Below the pieces are notes generated by a model. The model saw nothing but the letters and a program-made list of their open reading frames with translations, was not told the origin of the DNA and did not search any database. The position numbers were made by a program, and so were the translations under genes. From JAVBOO01 sp031550435 (GTDB lineage: Bacteria > Bacillota > Clostridia > Lachnospirales > WRAX01), in assembly GCA_031550435.1 (NCBI GenBank), contig JAVBOO010000034.1:12524-76523 (forward strand): a stretch of 64,000 nucleotides of DNA, given 5' to 3'. Below are positions 34,914-43,804 of this stretch, piece by piece (the stretch's first letter is position 1; each line of letters starts with the position of its first letter).

Positions 34914-36294
34914 GGAATACAGAACTGCAAAAGAAGTTGTCGGCCCACTGATGGTTGTAGATCAGGTAGAAGGCGTTAAATATGACGAGCTTGTAGAAAT
35001 AGAGCTTGGGGACGGCTCCAGGAGACGCGGAAAAGTTTTGGAAATCAACCGTGACAAGGCTGTCGTTCAGCTTTTTGAGCCTACACAGGGTATAAATCTT
35101 AAATCCGCTTCAGCAACATTTTTGGCGAGACCGCTTGAGCTTTCGGTTTCCTACGACATGCTCGGCAGAATATTTGACGGTATGGGCCGTGTTAAAGACG
35201 GCGGACCGCAGATTATTCCCGATAAGCGTCTGGATATCAACGGTATGCCTATCAATCCTGTCAGCCGTGACTACCCTTCCGAATTCATCCAGACAGGTGT
35301 TTCGGCGATTGACGGTCTCAACACTCTGGTTAGAGGTCAAAAATTACCGGTATTCTCAGCATCGGGTCTTCCGCATGCCGAGCTTGCAGCCCAAATAGCG
35401 AGGCAGGCGAAAGTTTTGGGAACGCAAACCAGCTTTGCGGTTGTGTTCGCGGCAATCGGTACAACGTTTGAAGAAGCTCAGTTTTTCATTGACGAATTCA
35501 CGAAAACAGGCGCAATCAACCGTACAGTAATGTTTATGAATCTTGCGAACGACCCTGCGGTCGAACGTATTTCGACACCGAGAATGGCGCTTACCTGCGC
35601 CGAGTACCTCGCCTACGAAAAAGACATGCACGTACTTGTTATCATGACAGACATAACAAACTACTGCGAAGCGCTGCGTGAAGTATCCGCGGCAAGAAAA
35701 GAGGTTCCCGGCAGAAGAGGCTATCCGGGATATCTTTATACCGACCTTGCAGGGCTTTATGAACGAGCGGGCAGAATCAAGGGCAGAAGCGGCTCCATCA
35801 CGCAGATACCTATTCTTACAATGCCTGAGGATGACAAGACTCACCCCATACCCGACCTTACAGGTTATATTACGGAGGGTCAGATTATTCTCAACCGTGA
35901 ACTGCACAGAAAAGGTATTGTTCCGCCAATCGACGTTTTGCCGTCTCTGAGCCGTTTGAAGGACAAGGGCATAGGAAAGAACAAGACGCGCGAGGATCAC
36001 GCCGACACCATGAACCAGCTGTTTTCGGCATATGCCCAAGGCAAATCCGCGAAAGAGCTTGCTGTTATCCTCGGTGAATCGGCGCTTTCCGACAGTGACA
36101 AGAAATTCGCCCGTTTTGCCGATGCGTTTGAGAAAACTTATGTTTCACAGGGCAGCACTGTTAATCGCAGCATAGAAGAAACGCTTGAAAAAGGCTGGGA
36201 GCTTTTGTCCATGCTTCCAAGGCTTGAGCTTAAGCGCATACGCGACGAGTATATAAGCAAATATTTGCCGAAGCAGGTGGATAGTGAGGCTTAA
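34906..36294 (+). CDS. ntpB: V-type ATPase subunit B (operon 2)
   Basis: Non-catalytic B subunit, 462 residues from TTG 34906. This start has GAGGAGG nine bases upstream and gives the family N-terminus I-K-E-Y-R-T-A-K-E-V-V-G-P-L; the TTG at 34885 would add a non-conserved tail. Conserved elements are F-D-G-M-G-R, S-G-L-P-H-A-E-L-A-A-Q-I-A-R-Q (the degenerate P-loop of B) and L-Y-E-R-A-G-R-I-K-G-R-S-G-S-I-T-Q. It overlaps subunit A by 8 bases and subunit D by 11. It is a paralogue of the partial B at the start of the window. Confidence 0.95.
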   Translation: MIKEYRTAKEVVGPLMVVDQVEGVKYDELVEIELGDGSRRRGKVLEINRDKAVVQLFEPTQGINLKSASATFLARPLELSVSYDMLGRIFDGMGRVKDGGPQIIPDKRLDINGMPINPVSRDYPSEFIQTGVSAIDGLNTLVRGQKLPVFSASGLPHAELAAQIARQAKVLGTQTSFAVVFAAIGTTFEEAQFFIDEFTKTGAINRTVMFMNLANDPAVERISTPRMALTCAEYLAYEKDMHVLVIMTDITNYCEALREVSAARKEVPGRRGYPGYLYTDLAGLYERAGRIKGRSGSITQIPILTMPEDDKTHPIPDLTGYITEGQIILNRELHRKGIVPPIDVLPSLSRLKDKGIGKNKTREDHADTMNQLFSAYAQGKSAKELAVILGESALSDSDKKFARFADAFEKTYVSQGSTVNRSIEETLEKGWELLSMLPRLELKRIRDEYISKYLPKQVDSEA

Positions 36295-36922
36295 TGTTAA
36301 TCCCAACAGAATGGAGCTCAGCCGCCTGAAAAAAAGGCTCGCCACCGCAAAACGCGGGCACAAGCTCTTAAAAGATAAGCAGGACGAGCTTATGAGACGG
36401 TTTATCGAGCTTATAAAGAAAAACAACGTACTGCGCAAGCAAGTTGAGACTCAGCTTGCGGATGTCTACAGGAATTTTGCCATGGTCTCCGCTATAGTGT
36501 CGCCCGCCGCTCTTGTAGAGGCGGTAATGCTTCCGGCAGAGCGCGTGACTATGGAAATTTCCGAGGCTCATATAATGAACGTCGTTGTTCCTAAAATGAG
36601 CTTTATTCGCACAAGGGAAAGCGAGGATGGCAGCATCTACCCATACGGTTTCTTCGGTACCTCCGACGAGCTGGATAGGGCACTTGCTTATTTGTGGAAC
36701 ATACTTCCGCAGATGCTTGAGCTTGGCGAGATAGAAAAGACATGCAACCTTTTGACGGACGAAATAGAAAAAACGAGGCGCAGAGTTAACGCCCTCGAGT
36801 ATATGACCATTCCTCAGCTTAACGAAACTATAAGATATATAAAGATGAAGCTGGACGAGAACGAAAGAGGAAACCTTACGAGATTGATGAAAGTCAAGGA
36901 TATAATCGCTTCTAAGGATTGA
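36284..36922 (+). CDS. ntpD: V-type ATPase subunit D (operon 2)
   Basis: Central-rotor subunit D, 212 residues, starting at GTG 36284 with AGGTGG upstream. The N-terminus V-N-P-N-R-M-E-L-S-R-L-K-K-R-L-A-T-A-K-R-G-H matches the family, and the C-terminal helix has the basic R-R-V-N-A-L-E-Y-M-T-I-P-Q-L pattern. It closes the operon, which then ends at a strong hairpin. The partial operon at 1-1170 has the same B-D order. Confidence 0.94.
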   Translation: MRLNVNPNRMELSRLKKRLATAKRGHKLLKDKQDELMRRFIELIKKNNVLRKQVETQLADVYRNFAMVSAIVSPAALVEAVMLPAERVTMEISEAHIMNVVVPKMSFIRTRESEDGSIYPYGFFGTSDELDRALAYLWNILPQMLELGEIEKTCNLLTDEIEKTRRRVNALEYMTIPQLNETIRYIKMKLDENERGNLTRLMKVKDIIASKD

Positions 36923-36980
36923 TGGTAAGCAAGAAGAAAAGACACACCAAAATGAGAACGGCGAACAATGTGTCCTTACA

Positions 36981-37048
36981 AAATAATAACGCTGACCTGT
37001 AAAACCTTGTAATATCAAGGGTTTATCGGAGCGGCGTTATTATTTTTA
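36981..37048 (+). terminator. Terminator of V-ATPase operon 2
   Basis: AAATAATAACGC pairs with GCGTTATTATTT, and AAACCTTG pairs with CAAGGGTTT inside it. A T-run follows the outer stem. It lies about 60 bases after subunit D. Confidence 0.85.
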
Positions 37049-37539
37049 CCCTCTTCCGGGCCCAAAAGGGGCATATAGCGGGGATTAGAGTGTTAACAGA
37101 AGAAAAGGACGGCCAATGGCTTTAAATTGATTGGTGGCGTCGCAATTGTAGGGGCGCGCATTGCGCGTCCGTCGTTGCCAATAAAATCAATGTATATGGT
37201 TTGGCATGAGGGCATATTTGGAACGGACGGCCAATGCCCCCCCTACGATTTGGAACGGACGGCTAATGGCTGCCCCTACGATTTTGCCCAACAATTCATG
37301 TCTGCCTTTTGAACAAATGGTTATAAAATATGCGGCCATTTAGGGAGTAATCAAAGCTTTAAATTGATTGGTGACGGTCGCAATTGTAGGGGCGCGCATT
37401 GCGCGTCCGGTATTGCCAATAAAATCAATGTATATGGGTTGGCATGAGGACATGTTTGGAACGGACGGCCAATGGCTGCCCCTACGATTTGGAACGGACG
37501 GCCAATGACCGCCTACGATTTGAGACGGACGGCCAATGG
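37049..37539. other. 491-bp gap made mostly of type E repeats
   Basis: No gene is seen. The sequence is dominated by two long copies of a GTAGGGGCG-type repeat and by shorter GGACGGCCAATGGC units, up to the stop codon of the 61-residue gene. Confidence 0.75.
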
Positions 37540-37545
37540 CTATGG
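37105..37545. repeat. Type E repeats (GTAGGGGCGCGCATTGCGCG units)
   Basis: Two long copies start near 37122 and 37359: AAATTGATTGGTG, CGCAATTGTAGGGGCGCGCA, TTGCGCGTCCG, TGCCAATAAAATCAATGTAT, TTGGCATGAGG. Each is followed by several units ACGGACGGCCAATGGC-TGCCCCTACGATTTGGA. The units include the palindrome GGCGCGCATTGCGCGTCC. The last unit runs into the 3' end of the small gene at 37540. Confidence 0.9.
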
Positions 37546-37725
37546 TACCAAAACAGTATGGTACGCGCCGATGTCGCTTAACAGTCTGACAACGTTGTGA
37601 TCAGCGCTGATAAGAACTCCCGTGAAGCCGGAGCCCGACAATCCGCCCGATGTTGTGAAGATAGTGACTGTCTGCCCGATGTACCTGCACATTGAATCTA
37701 CGAGCGAGTTAATGAAAAGATCCAT
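37540..37725 (-). CDS. Small conserved protein, 61 aa, probably 3'-truncated by repeats
   Basis: A 61-residue protein with a strong binding site (AAGGAGGCTTCAAA) before ATG 37725. It reads D-L-F-I-N-S-L-V-D-S-M-C-R-Y-I-G-Q-T-V-T, then I-F-T-T-S-G-G-L-S-G-S-G-F-T-G-V-L, a beta-rich LSm-like pattern that I associate with short proteins of clostridial genomes. No function is known to me. The stop codon lies at the edge of the type E repeats, and the last residues (A-Y-H-T-V-L-V-P) look non-conserved, so the gene may have lost its 3' end to a repeat insertion. Confidence 0.6.
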   Translation of the reverse strand: MDLFINSLVDSMCRYIGQTVTIFTTSGGLSGSGFTGVLISADHNVVRLLSDIGAYHTVLVP

Positions 37726-37863
37726 TTTGAAGCCTCCTTGATAATATGAGTGGGGTATTCCCTAATCCATTGTATGGATGGAACGCTAAAAAGGTTACAA
37801 GCAGTAAGGAGGTAAAAAAAGATAGTTGCGTAAGGTGAAAGGGATTAACAACGAGATAACTTT

Positions 37864-37900
37864 GAAAAAAATAAAAAAGCGCAGATTTGGATCTGCGCTC
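37864..37900 (-). terminator. Terminator of rplS
   Basis: On the minus strand GCGCAGAT-CCAA-ATCTGCGC is followed by TTTTTTATTTTTTT. A perfect 8-bp stem with a tetraloop. Confidence 0.95.
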
Positions 37901-37911
37901 TGTGTACGTGA

Positions 37912-38265
37912 TTATTTTCTAATGATAGCTTCTTTAACCTTAGCGGATTTACCGACTCTTTTGCGAAGGTAAAAAAGTTTGGCTCTTCTTACGACGCCTC
38001 GTCTTACGACTTCAATCTTTTCTACTCTGGGAGAGTGGAGCGGCCATGTCTTCTCGACACCGACACCGTTTGACAGTCTTCTGACGGTGAAAGTCTCGCG
38101 GACTCCTCCGTTCTGTCTTTTCATGACTGTACCTTCGAATATCTGAATTCTCTCTTTTTCGCCTTCTATAATTTTGTTGAATACGCGAACCGTATCACCA
38201 ACATTAAAAGACGGAACTTCTTTTTTCAAGAACTCGGACTCGATTTGTCTGATTAATTCGTTCAT
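37912..38265 (-). CDS. rplS: 50S ribosomal protein L19
   Basis: Large-subunit ribosomal protein at the 30S-50S interface, 117 residues from ATG 38265, which follows GGGAGGAAAACAA. Longer in-frame readings to 38547 include the leader and promoter and are not protein. Conserved elements: P-S-F-N-V-G-D-T-V-R-V, E-G-E-K-E-R-I-Q-I-F-E-G-T-V, T-F-T-V-R-R-L-S-N-G-V-G-V-E-K, and the C-terminal R-R-A-K-L-F-Y-L-R. It stands alone with its own promoter and terminator, separated from trmD and rimM. Confidence 0.97.
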   Translation of the reverse strand: MNELIRQIESEFLKKEVPSFNVGDTVRVFNKIIEGEKERIQIFEGTVMKRQNGGVRETFTVRRLSNGVGVEKTWPLHSPRVEKIEVVRRGVVRRAKLFYLRKRVGKSAKVKEAIIRK

Positions 38266-38383
38266 TTGTTTTCCTCCCTTCTTCGCCGGATGTTCATAAA
38301 CGATTGTTTTCGTCAGCGGACCACCCTTTTTACGGTTGAAATTGCGGCGGTGCGTTATAGTCTGCCGCAGAATAAAAATCAAC
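38266..38383 (-). promoter_or_regulatory. Probable L19 leader (autoregulatory 5' UTR)
   Basis: About 118 bases lie between the predicted transcription start and the rplS start codon. They contain TTCTGCGGCAGAC and CACCGCCGCA, which can pair through TGCGGC/GCCGCA, and GGGTGGTCCGCTGAC, which can pair alternatively with the CTGCGGCAG element. Structured leaders that bind L19 are known upstream of rplS in Firmicutes (Rfam L19_leader). The match is judged by eye only. Confidence 0.55.
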
Positions 38384-38389
38384 GCTCGA

Positions 38390-38418
38390 ATTATATCACA
38401 GTGTTTGCAAATTGGCAA
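38390..38418 (-). promoter_or_regulatory. Promoter of rplS
   Basis: On the minus strand TTGCCA, 17-base spacer, TATAAT. This is one of the best sigma-A matches in the window. Confidence 0.85.
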
Positions 38419-38488
38419 GTGCATTTTTCTGAAAACAGCTTTTCCGGTTTTAAAGTTATTTAAGATCGAAACGGTCTTAATTAACTTA

Positions 38489-40147
38489 TTACGTTCTGAA
38501 ACAGCTTCCGCCGATAAACTCGCGAAGTATGGAATTCGGCGGGACATCCTCGCTCGAAAAACCGACGAAGCAGTCGAGGAATTTTACGAGCCTTCTAGCC
38601 TGGGTGTACTCGTGAACGGATTGAGGAACCCCGAGCAGCGCAGGCTCGACATAGTGCTTCAAAACGCACAGTTCGTATACAAGAGCGGAGTTAAAAACTG
38701 CGTCGGCGTCTTCCTGAAACGGGAAAATATATTTTTCTTCTCCTCGGAGGACAGAAGGCCACATAGATATTGTTTTTTCGGCGCTTGCTCCTCGGTACTT
38801 GCTGTCGCGGACTATGCGGCGTATAAGCCTTGTATCCGAAGTCGGAATACGGTTGTGGTCGTCGATAATAAGCTGCGTAAGCGCGGATATAACTATCTTA
38901 AACTTCATTTCCTTCGGAACAGATTGAGAGGTCAGACTGTTTAACCCGTGTATTCCTTCGACGACGAGTATATTTTCGGGGTTAAGCTTCATAAACCTGC
39001 CTTTATACTCGCGCTTGCCCGTTAAAAAGTTAAATGTCGGAAGTTCGACGGTTTCGCCGCGCATCAAGCCGGAAAAATCTTTGTTTATCTGCTCAATATC
39101 AATCGAATGAACCGTTTCCAAGTCCGGCTGGCCGTATTCGTCAAGCGGAACCTTTTCTCTGTCAAGATAATAGTCGTCAAGAGATATAACATAGGGCTGA
39201 AGTCCGTTTACGCGCAACTGTATACTCAAACGCTCGGCAAAAGTCGTCTTGCCGGACGAAGAAGGGCCGGCTATAAGAACAAGCTTGCTTCTTCTCTCCT
39301 GTATCATGTCGGCAAGGCTTGCGATTTTTTTCTCGTGCAGGGCTTCGTTTATGCGTACAAACATGCCGCGCTCTCCCGAACAGATGATGTCGTTGAGTGC
39401 GCCGACGGTATCCGCCTTTAGTATCGAGGCCCATTCCGAAGATTCCCGGAAAATGTTTGATATTTTCGCGAGAGATTTGCGTTCTCCGAGCTGTTTCGGG
39501 TCGGAGGTCGAAGGCAGCTGCAATATGAACCCGTCTTCGCCCATGACAAGCTTAAACAGCTTTAGGCAGCCTGTATTCGGAGCCAAGTGTCCGTAAAAAT
39601 AGTCGTAGAACCAATCGAGCTTATAAAAGTTTACGTTTGACGTTCTTCTGTACTTGAGTATACGAACCTTGTCATCAAGACCGAAGTGCTTCGAAAGTTT
39701 AACCGCTTCTTCTATCGGGAGGCTGTATTTCTCGATCGGAAGATTTTTTTCGACGGTTTCGCGCATTTTGGCTTCAATCTTCTCCAAATGCTCTCCCGTG
39801 AGAACAAAGCCTTCGGCGATTATATTGCAATAGTAGTTTTTATTTATGGAATGTTGGATAACAACTCTTGTTTTTTGTCCGAGAACTTCTTTAACCGCAT
39901 ATATCATAAGAAACGCTACGCTTCTCTGATACACCCTGTAACCGTTGGAATCGGTAATATCAAGGAATTCTACAGTGCAATCGTCCGTAACCTCTCTGTG
40001 AAGTTCCTGCAAATCGTTGTTGATTTCCGCAACGAGTATTGGTTCTCCGCTTTCCGGTTTGTATTTTTTCGCGATTTCGGAAAGCTTGGTGCCGGCTTCG
40101 ACGCGTATTGTTTCCCCGCCCGCTATGTTGACGTTAATTAGGGACAT
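38489..40147 (-). CDS. TGS/ThrRS-like nucleoside (uridine) kinase-like protein
   Basis: A 552-residue protein starting at ATG 40147 (AGGAGGACACGA upstream). It has an N-terminal TGS-like domain (about 1-65), a region like the second additional domain of threonyl-tRNA synthetase (about 65-230), and a C-terminal P-loop kinase of the uridine kinase/phosphoribulokinase type. The P-loop G-P-S-S-S-G-K-T-T lies near 294, with I-S-L-D-D-Y-Y-L-D-R and V-V-E-G-I-H-G-L-N downstream. This fusion is widespread in clostridia and annotated as nucleoside kinase; the true substrate is not certain. It overlaps the nif3-like gene by 14 bases. Confidence 0.88.
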   Translation of the reverse strand: MSLINVNIAGGETIRVEAGTKLSEIAKKYKPESGEPILVAEINNDLQELHREVTDDCTVEFLDITDSNGYRVYQRSVAFLMIYAVKEVLGQKTRVVIQHSINKNYYCNIIAEGFVLTGEHLEKIEAKMRETVEKNLPIEKYSLPIEEAVKLSKHFGLDDKVRILKYRRTSNVNFYKLDWFYDYFYGHLAPNTGCLKLFKLVMGEDGFILQLPSTSDPKQLGERKSLAKISNIFRESSEWASILKADTVGALNDIICSGERGMFVRINEALHEKKIASLADMIQERRSKLVLIAGPSSSGKTTFAERLSIQLRVNGLQPYVISLDDYYLDREKVPLDEYGQPDLETVHSIDIEQINKDFSGLMRGETVELPTFNFLTGKREYKGRFMKLNPENILVVEGIHGLNSLTSQSVPKEMKFKIVISALTQLIIDDHNRIPTSDTRLIRRIVRDSKYRGASAEKTISMWPSVLRGEEKYIFPFQEDADAVFNSALVYELCVLKHYVEPALLGVPQSVHEYTQARRLVKFLDCFVGFSSEDVPPNSILREFIGGSCFRT

Positions 40148-40988
40148 TCGTGTCCTCCTCAAAATAACATTTCGAAGTCTGCGCAGTACGGCCGACTATA
40201 TTAAACGGAAGCGTGCCGGCTGAGCTTATTTCTATTACTATATCGTCAAATTCCTCCGATAATACAGTTTTCAGTTTATTTAGTATTATTACCTCGCTTT
40301 GATAATGCCCGAAATTCACAAGAGACATACCCTGTGACAATGCCTGCAGCGCTTGAGCATATTTTATGTCTCCTGTTATAAACGCTTCGCAGCCCGATTT
40401 TGCCGCCTCATCTATAAACATGCCGCCGGAACCCGAGCAGCAGCCGACTTTGCCTATCATTACTCCGCCGTCCCCCGTGTAGGTGACGGTATCGTCATTA
40501 AGCGCCTCGCCGACACGCTTCGCCAGCTGTTCGAGCGTGATTTTGCGGTCGAGATAACCCGTTTTTCCAAAGCTTGATTTTTCGCCTGCAAGATTCGCGT
40601 CAAAAAATGAAGGCGCGGCTTCCTCCAGACCGAGCAGCTCTGCCAAAACGTCGTTCACTCCGCCTTTGCAAGAGTCAAGATTTGTATGGGCTGAGTACAG
40701 TGCGATTTTGTTCTCGGCAAGCTCCAAAAGGCTTTCGCCGATTGGCGTTGAATCGCTGATATTTTTCACGGGGTTAAATGTCAGAGGGTGATGCGTGACT
40801 ATCAGGTCGGCTTCTTTGTTCACGGCCTCTTTAATCACTGCCGGGGTAGCGTCCAGAGCCAAAATTATTTTTGAGACGTTTTTTCCGCTTCTGCCGACGA
40901 TAAGCCCGCAGTTATCCCAAACAGCGGCAAGTGACAAAGGTGCAAATTTTTCGATTGCTTCGATTATCCTATATAGTTTTACAGACAA
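40134..40988 (-). CDS. Nif3-like dinuclear metal centre protein
   Basis: A 284-residue YbgI/YqfO-type protein (Nif3/DUF34 family), sometimes annotated as GTP cyclohydrolase 1 type 2. The TTG start at 40988 follows AGGAAGG by 7 bases; the longer frame lies inside trmK. Metal-binding motifs: W-D-N-C-G-L near 22, V-T-H-H-P-L near 66, S-A-H-T-N-L-D near 102, and the late G-S-G and H-Y-Q-S-E elements. Its cellular function is unclear. Adjacency to trmK (overlap of 10 bases) is a conserved Firmicutes arrangement. Confidence 0.92.
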   Translation of the reverse strand: MSVKLYRIIEAIEKFAPLSLAAVWDNCGLIVGRSGKNVSKIILALDATPAVIKEAVNKEADLIVTHHPLTFNPVKNISDSTPIGESLLELAENKIALYSAHTNLDSCKGGVNDVLAELLGLEEAAPSFFDANLAGEKSSFGKTGYLDRKITLEQLAKRVGEALNDDTVTYTGDGGVMIGKVGCCSGSGGMFIDEAAKSGCEAFITGDIKYAQALQALSQGMSLVNFGHYQSEVIILNKLKTVLSEEFDDIVIEISSAGTLPFNIVGRTAQTSKCYFEEDTNVPN

Positions 40989-41668
40989 TTCAACACCTTC
41001 CTGAATATCATTTTTTGAGCTTCCAGCTCCTTTGCCCTGATTTGTGATGACACTGTCGGGCATTTTAGCGAGTTCAGCTCCGCGAGAACTTTATCGTTTC
41101 GCTCGGCCTCTGTTTCGATGTATTTTTTCAGGCATTCGTCTTTTTTGCTTATCAGTATCCTGCCGAATTTAAGTTCTTCCAAGCTGTATGGCGGCGCCTG
41201 GATTCCCGGTTCGGCGCAAATTATGTTGTAAAACTTTTCGTCTTCGGTCAGCATGGCCTCGTCAACGATTTTGAAACCGTTTTCGGTCAAATATTTGCGT
41301 ACCTCCGCTATATCGTGCTGAGGCTGCAAGACAAGGCGCTCGAAACCCTTTGCCTTTTCCGGGCATTTTTTAAGTATTTCTACTGTCAGCATTCCGCCCA
41401 TACCGGCGATTACGCAGGTTCCGGCCACAACAGTTAAAGGTTCAAGCCCGTTTCCTTTTCTGACGGCTATTTTTTCATAGAGACCGCTTTGCTCTACGGC
41501 TTTTTTTGATATACGGTACGGCATTTCGTTTATGTCCGCGGCCTCAGCCGTTTGCACGATACCGTTTGACACCAAATGCAGCGTAAGCAAAGCGTGGTCG
41601 CTGCCGACGTCGGCTGCATGGCTTCCGCGCACAAAGCCGGCAACGGTTTCAAGTCTTTTGGATAGCAT
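40979..41668 (-). CDS. trmK: tRNA (adenine(22)-N1)-methyltransferase
   Basis: SAM-dependent methyltransferase that makes m1A22 in tRNA, 229 residues. The Rossmann signature A-D-V-G-S-D-H-A-L-L lies near 19-28, followed by A-A-D-I-N-E-M-P and V-I-A-G-M-G-G (about 85-91), the last being characteristic of TrmK. ATG 41668 follows GAGAGGAG, and a TATAAT on the minus strand at about 41686-41691 is the likely -10. Confidence 0.93.
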   Translation of the reverse strand: MLSKRLETVAGFVRGSHAADVGSDHALLTLHLVSNGIVQTAEAADINEMPYRISKKAVEQSGLYEKIAVRKGNGLEPLTVVAGTCVIAGMGGMLTVEILKKCPEKAKGFERLVLQPQHDIAEVRKYLTENGFKIVDEAMLTEDEKFYNIICAEPGIQAPPYSLEELKFGRILISKKDECLKKYIETEAERNDKVLAELNSLKCPTVSSQIRAKELEAQKMIFRKVLNCL

Positions 41669-41762
41669 ATGTTCTCCTCTCGGGAATTATAGTCGTTTTA
41701 CAGAGTATAACACAGAAACATGGTCTTTGCAGAAAAATGTCTTCTGCCGCGCCAATTATTAT

Positions 41763-41790
41763 TTGCATAATTGTACGGGTGTGGTAAAAT
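41763..41790 (+). promoter_or_regulatory. Promoter of pepF
   Basis: TTGCAT, 16-base spacer, TAAAAT preceded by TGG (extended -10). It lies about 110 bases before the start codon. Confidence 0.6.
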
Positions 41791-41900
41791 AAATTTTAGC
41801 CGGCAAGCGAAGAATGAGGCGCAGAGTCGCCGCATTGGAGCGTTGCGGCACAATCTTACGGGTTTTATATCGCTTGTAAAATTTTACAACGGAGGATATT

Positions 41901-43667
41901 ATGATTAATTTACCGGAAAAATGGAATCTGGATGTACTGTATTCATCGTTTGAGTCAAAAGAATTTCTTGCCGACATAGAGCTTTTCAGAAAAACGGTTA
42001 AAGAGATTAATGCTTTTGCGAGAAAAGAGCTTGCATCAACGGACAACGCCGTTGAAAAAATAGAAACGTTTATTAAGAGAGACGAGGAATGCGATAACTT
42101 TCAAAAACTGTTTTCTTATTGCCATCTCTCTGTAAGCGGAGACGCCACAAACGCACCTGCCGGGAAGTATCTCTCTGTGCTGATGGATATTGCCGCAGAG
42201 GGGAACGAAGCTCAGACGGCATTTAAGTCTTTTATCGGCAGGGTCGGAAATATAGGCGAGCTTGCGGCAAAATCGGAGATTATTAAAGAGCGCGAATTCG
42301 TTTTGAACGAGATTGCTTCAAACTATAAGCACTTGCTTTCCGAAAAGGAAGAGATGTTGTTTACAAAGCTGGCTCTGACAGGCTCAACCGCATGGAGGCA
42401 GATGAAGGAAGAGCTTTACGCTACAGTAACGACTGATGTTCCCGGTATCGGGGAGGGAATGACGCTGCCCGCGGTAAGAAACCTTGCTTATCATGCCGAC
42501 AAAGACGTGAGAAAGAAGGGCTATGAGGCCGAACTGGAAGCGTATAAGAGAATCGAGGTTCCCGCGGCTTACGCCATAAACGGCATCAAGGGCGAGGTTA
42601 TAACGAGCAGCGCCGCAAGGGGTTATGCTTCCCCGTTCGAAATGACGCTTGAAAACTCAAGAGTCGACAAGGAAACTTTTGACGCAATGATGTCCGCGAT
42701 GAAGGACTCGTTCCCGTCTTTCAGAAAATACTTTAGAAAAAAAGCGGAATTACTCGGCTATAAAGGCGGACTGCCTTTTTACGACTTGTTTGCGCCTGTA
42801 GGCAAGGCAGACATGAGTTATACTTACCCCGAGGCCGCAGAATTCGTTGTTAAACAGTTTTCGCTGTTCAGCGAAAGACTCGGTAACTTTGCGCGCCACG
42901 CGTTTGAAAACGGTTGGATTGACGCTTTGCCGAGAAAGGGCAAGAGAGGCGGGGCTTTTTGCTCAGGTCTGCGCGTAGTCGGTGAGAGCAGAATACTTTC
43001 GAACTTCTCGGGCTCTTTTTCGAACTTGACAACGCTTGCTCACGAACTCGGACACGCTTTCCATAATGACTGCATAAAGAACGAAGTTGGGATGAATACA
43101 TCCTACACCATGCCCATAGCCGAAACAGCGTCAACGTTCTGCGAAACCCTTGTTTGCGAGGCTTCGCTCAAAACGGCGACAAAGGACGAAGCGCTTGTGA
43201 TAACCGAAAACGATATTTCGGGAGTGGCTCAGGTAATAATTGACATCTATTCACGCTTCCTTTTTGAGGACGAGGTATTTAACAAGCGCAAAAACTCGAC
43301 GCTTACACCGGACGAGCTGAAAGGCATAATGTTAGAAGCCCAGAAACAGGCATATGGGGACGGTCTTGACGAAAACATACTTCATCCGTATATGTGGGTG
43401 TGTAAGCCGCATTACTATTACGCTGACGCGAATTATTACAACTGGCCTTATGCGTTCGGACAACTGTTTTCAAAAGGACTTTACGCCGAATATCTTAAGC
43501 AGGGAGAGGCGTTTGTGCCGAAATACGAAGCGCTTCTTGCTGCGACCGGTAAAAACAGCGCATACGATATTGCGAGGATAGCGGGAATTAATATTAGAGA
43601 CAAGGCGTTTTGGGCGGCTTCCCTCAAACTGACGGAAAACGATATAGAAAAGTTTTGCGAACTGTAG
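41901..43667 (+). CDS. pepF: Oligoendopeptidase F
   Basis: A cytoplasmic M3 family zinc metallopeptidase of 588 residues that degrades oligopeptides. The zinc motif H-E-L-G-H (381-385, in L-A-H-E-L-G-H-A-F-H) is intact, with E-T-A-S-T-F-C-E-T-L downstream for the third ligand. The C-terminal region shows Y-Y-Y-A-D-A-N-Y-Y-N-W-P-Y-A-F-G-Q-L-F, typical of the family. ATG 41901 follows CGGAGG. The gene is monocistronic, ending at a strong terminator. Confidence 0.95.
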   Translation: MINLPEKWNLDVLYSSFESKEFLADIELFRKTVKEINAFARKELASTDNAVEKIETFIKRDEECDNFQKLFSYCHLSVSGDATNAPAGKYLSVLMDIAAEGNEAQTAFKSFIGRVGNIGELAAKSEIIKEREFVLNEIASNYKHLLSEKEEMLFTKLALTGSTAWRQMKEELYATVTTDVPGIGEGMTLPAVRNLAYHADKDVRKKGYEAELEAYKRIEVPAAYAINGIKGEVITSSAARGYASPFEMTLENSRVDKETFDAMMSAMKDSFPSFRKYFRKKAELLGYKGGLPFYDLFAPVGKADMSYTYPEAAEFVVKQFSLFSERLGNFARHAFENGWIDALPRKGKRGGAFCSGLRVVGESRILSNFSGSFSNLTTLAHELGHAFHNDCIKNEVGMNTSYTMPIAETASTFCETLVCEASLKTATKDEALVITENDISGVAQVIIDIYSRFLFEDEVFNKRKNSTLTPDELKGIMLEAQKQAYGDGLDENILHPYMWVCKPHYYYADANYYNWPYAFGQLFSKGLYAEYLKQGEAFVPKYEALLAATGKNSAYDIARIAGINIRDKAFWAASLKLTENDIEKFCEL

Positions 43668-43765
43668 GCGATTTTTTTACGGTTTGCCGCTAAAGAAATG
43701 GTGCGGGTTTTCGGCTTTTGTTTTGCTGCAAGAGCAAAAATATGAGTGCTGTGCGTAAAAGAACT

Positions 43766-43804
43766 AAGCCCACCGGCAACCGGCATTGCCGGTGGGCTTT
43801 TATG
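43766..43804 (+). terminator. Terminator of pepF
   Basis: AAGCCCACCGGCAA pairs with TTGCCGGTGGGCTT, followed by TTATG. It lies about 100 bases after the stop codon. Confidence 0.9.

Noticed and set aside
37105..37545. Repeats near 37.1-37.5 kb considered as a CRISPR array.
   Set aside because: The units are unequal, adjacent and contain long copies of about 110-150 bases without regular unique spacers. No cas genes are present.
38266..38547. N-terminal extension of rplS (an in-frame start at 38547).
   Set aside because: The extension covers the promoter TTGCCA-N17-TATAAT and a structured leader; the real start has GGGAGG and gives the normal L19 length.
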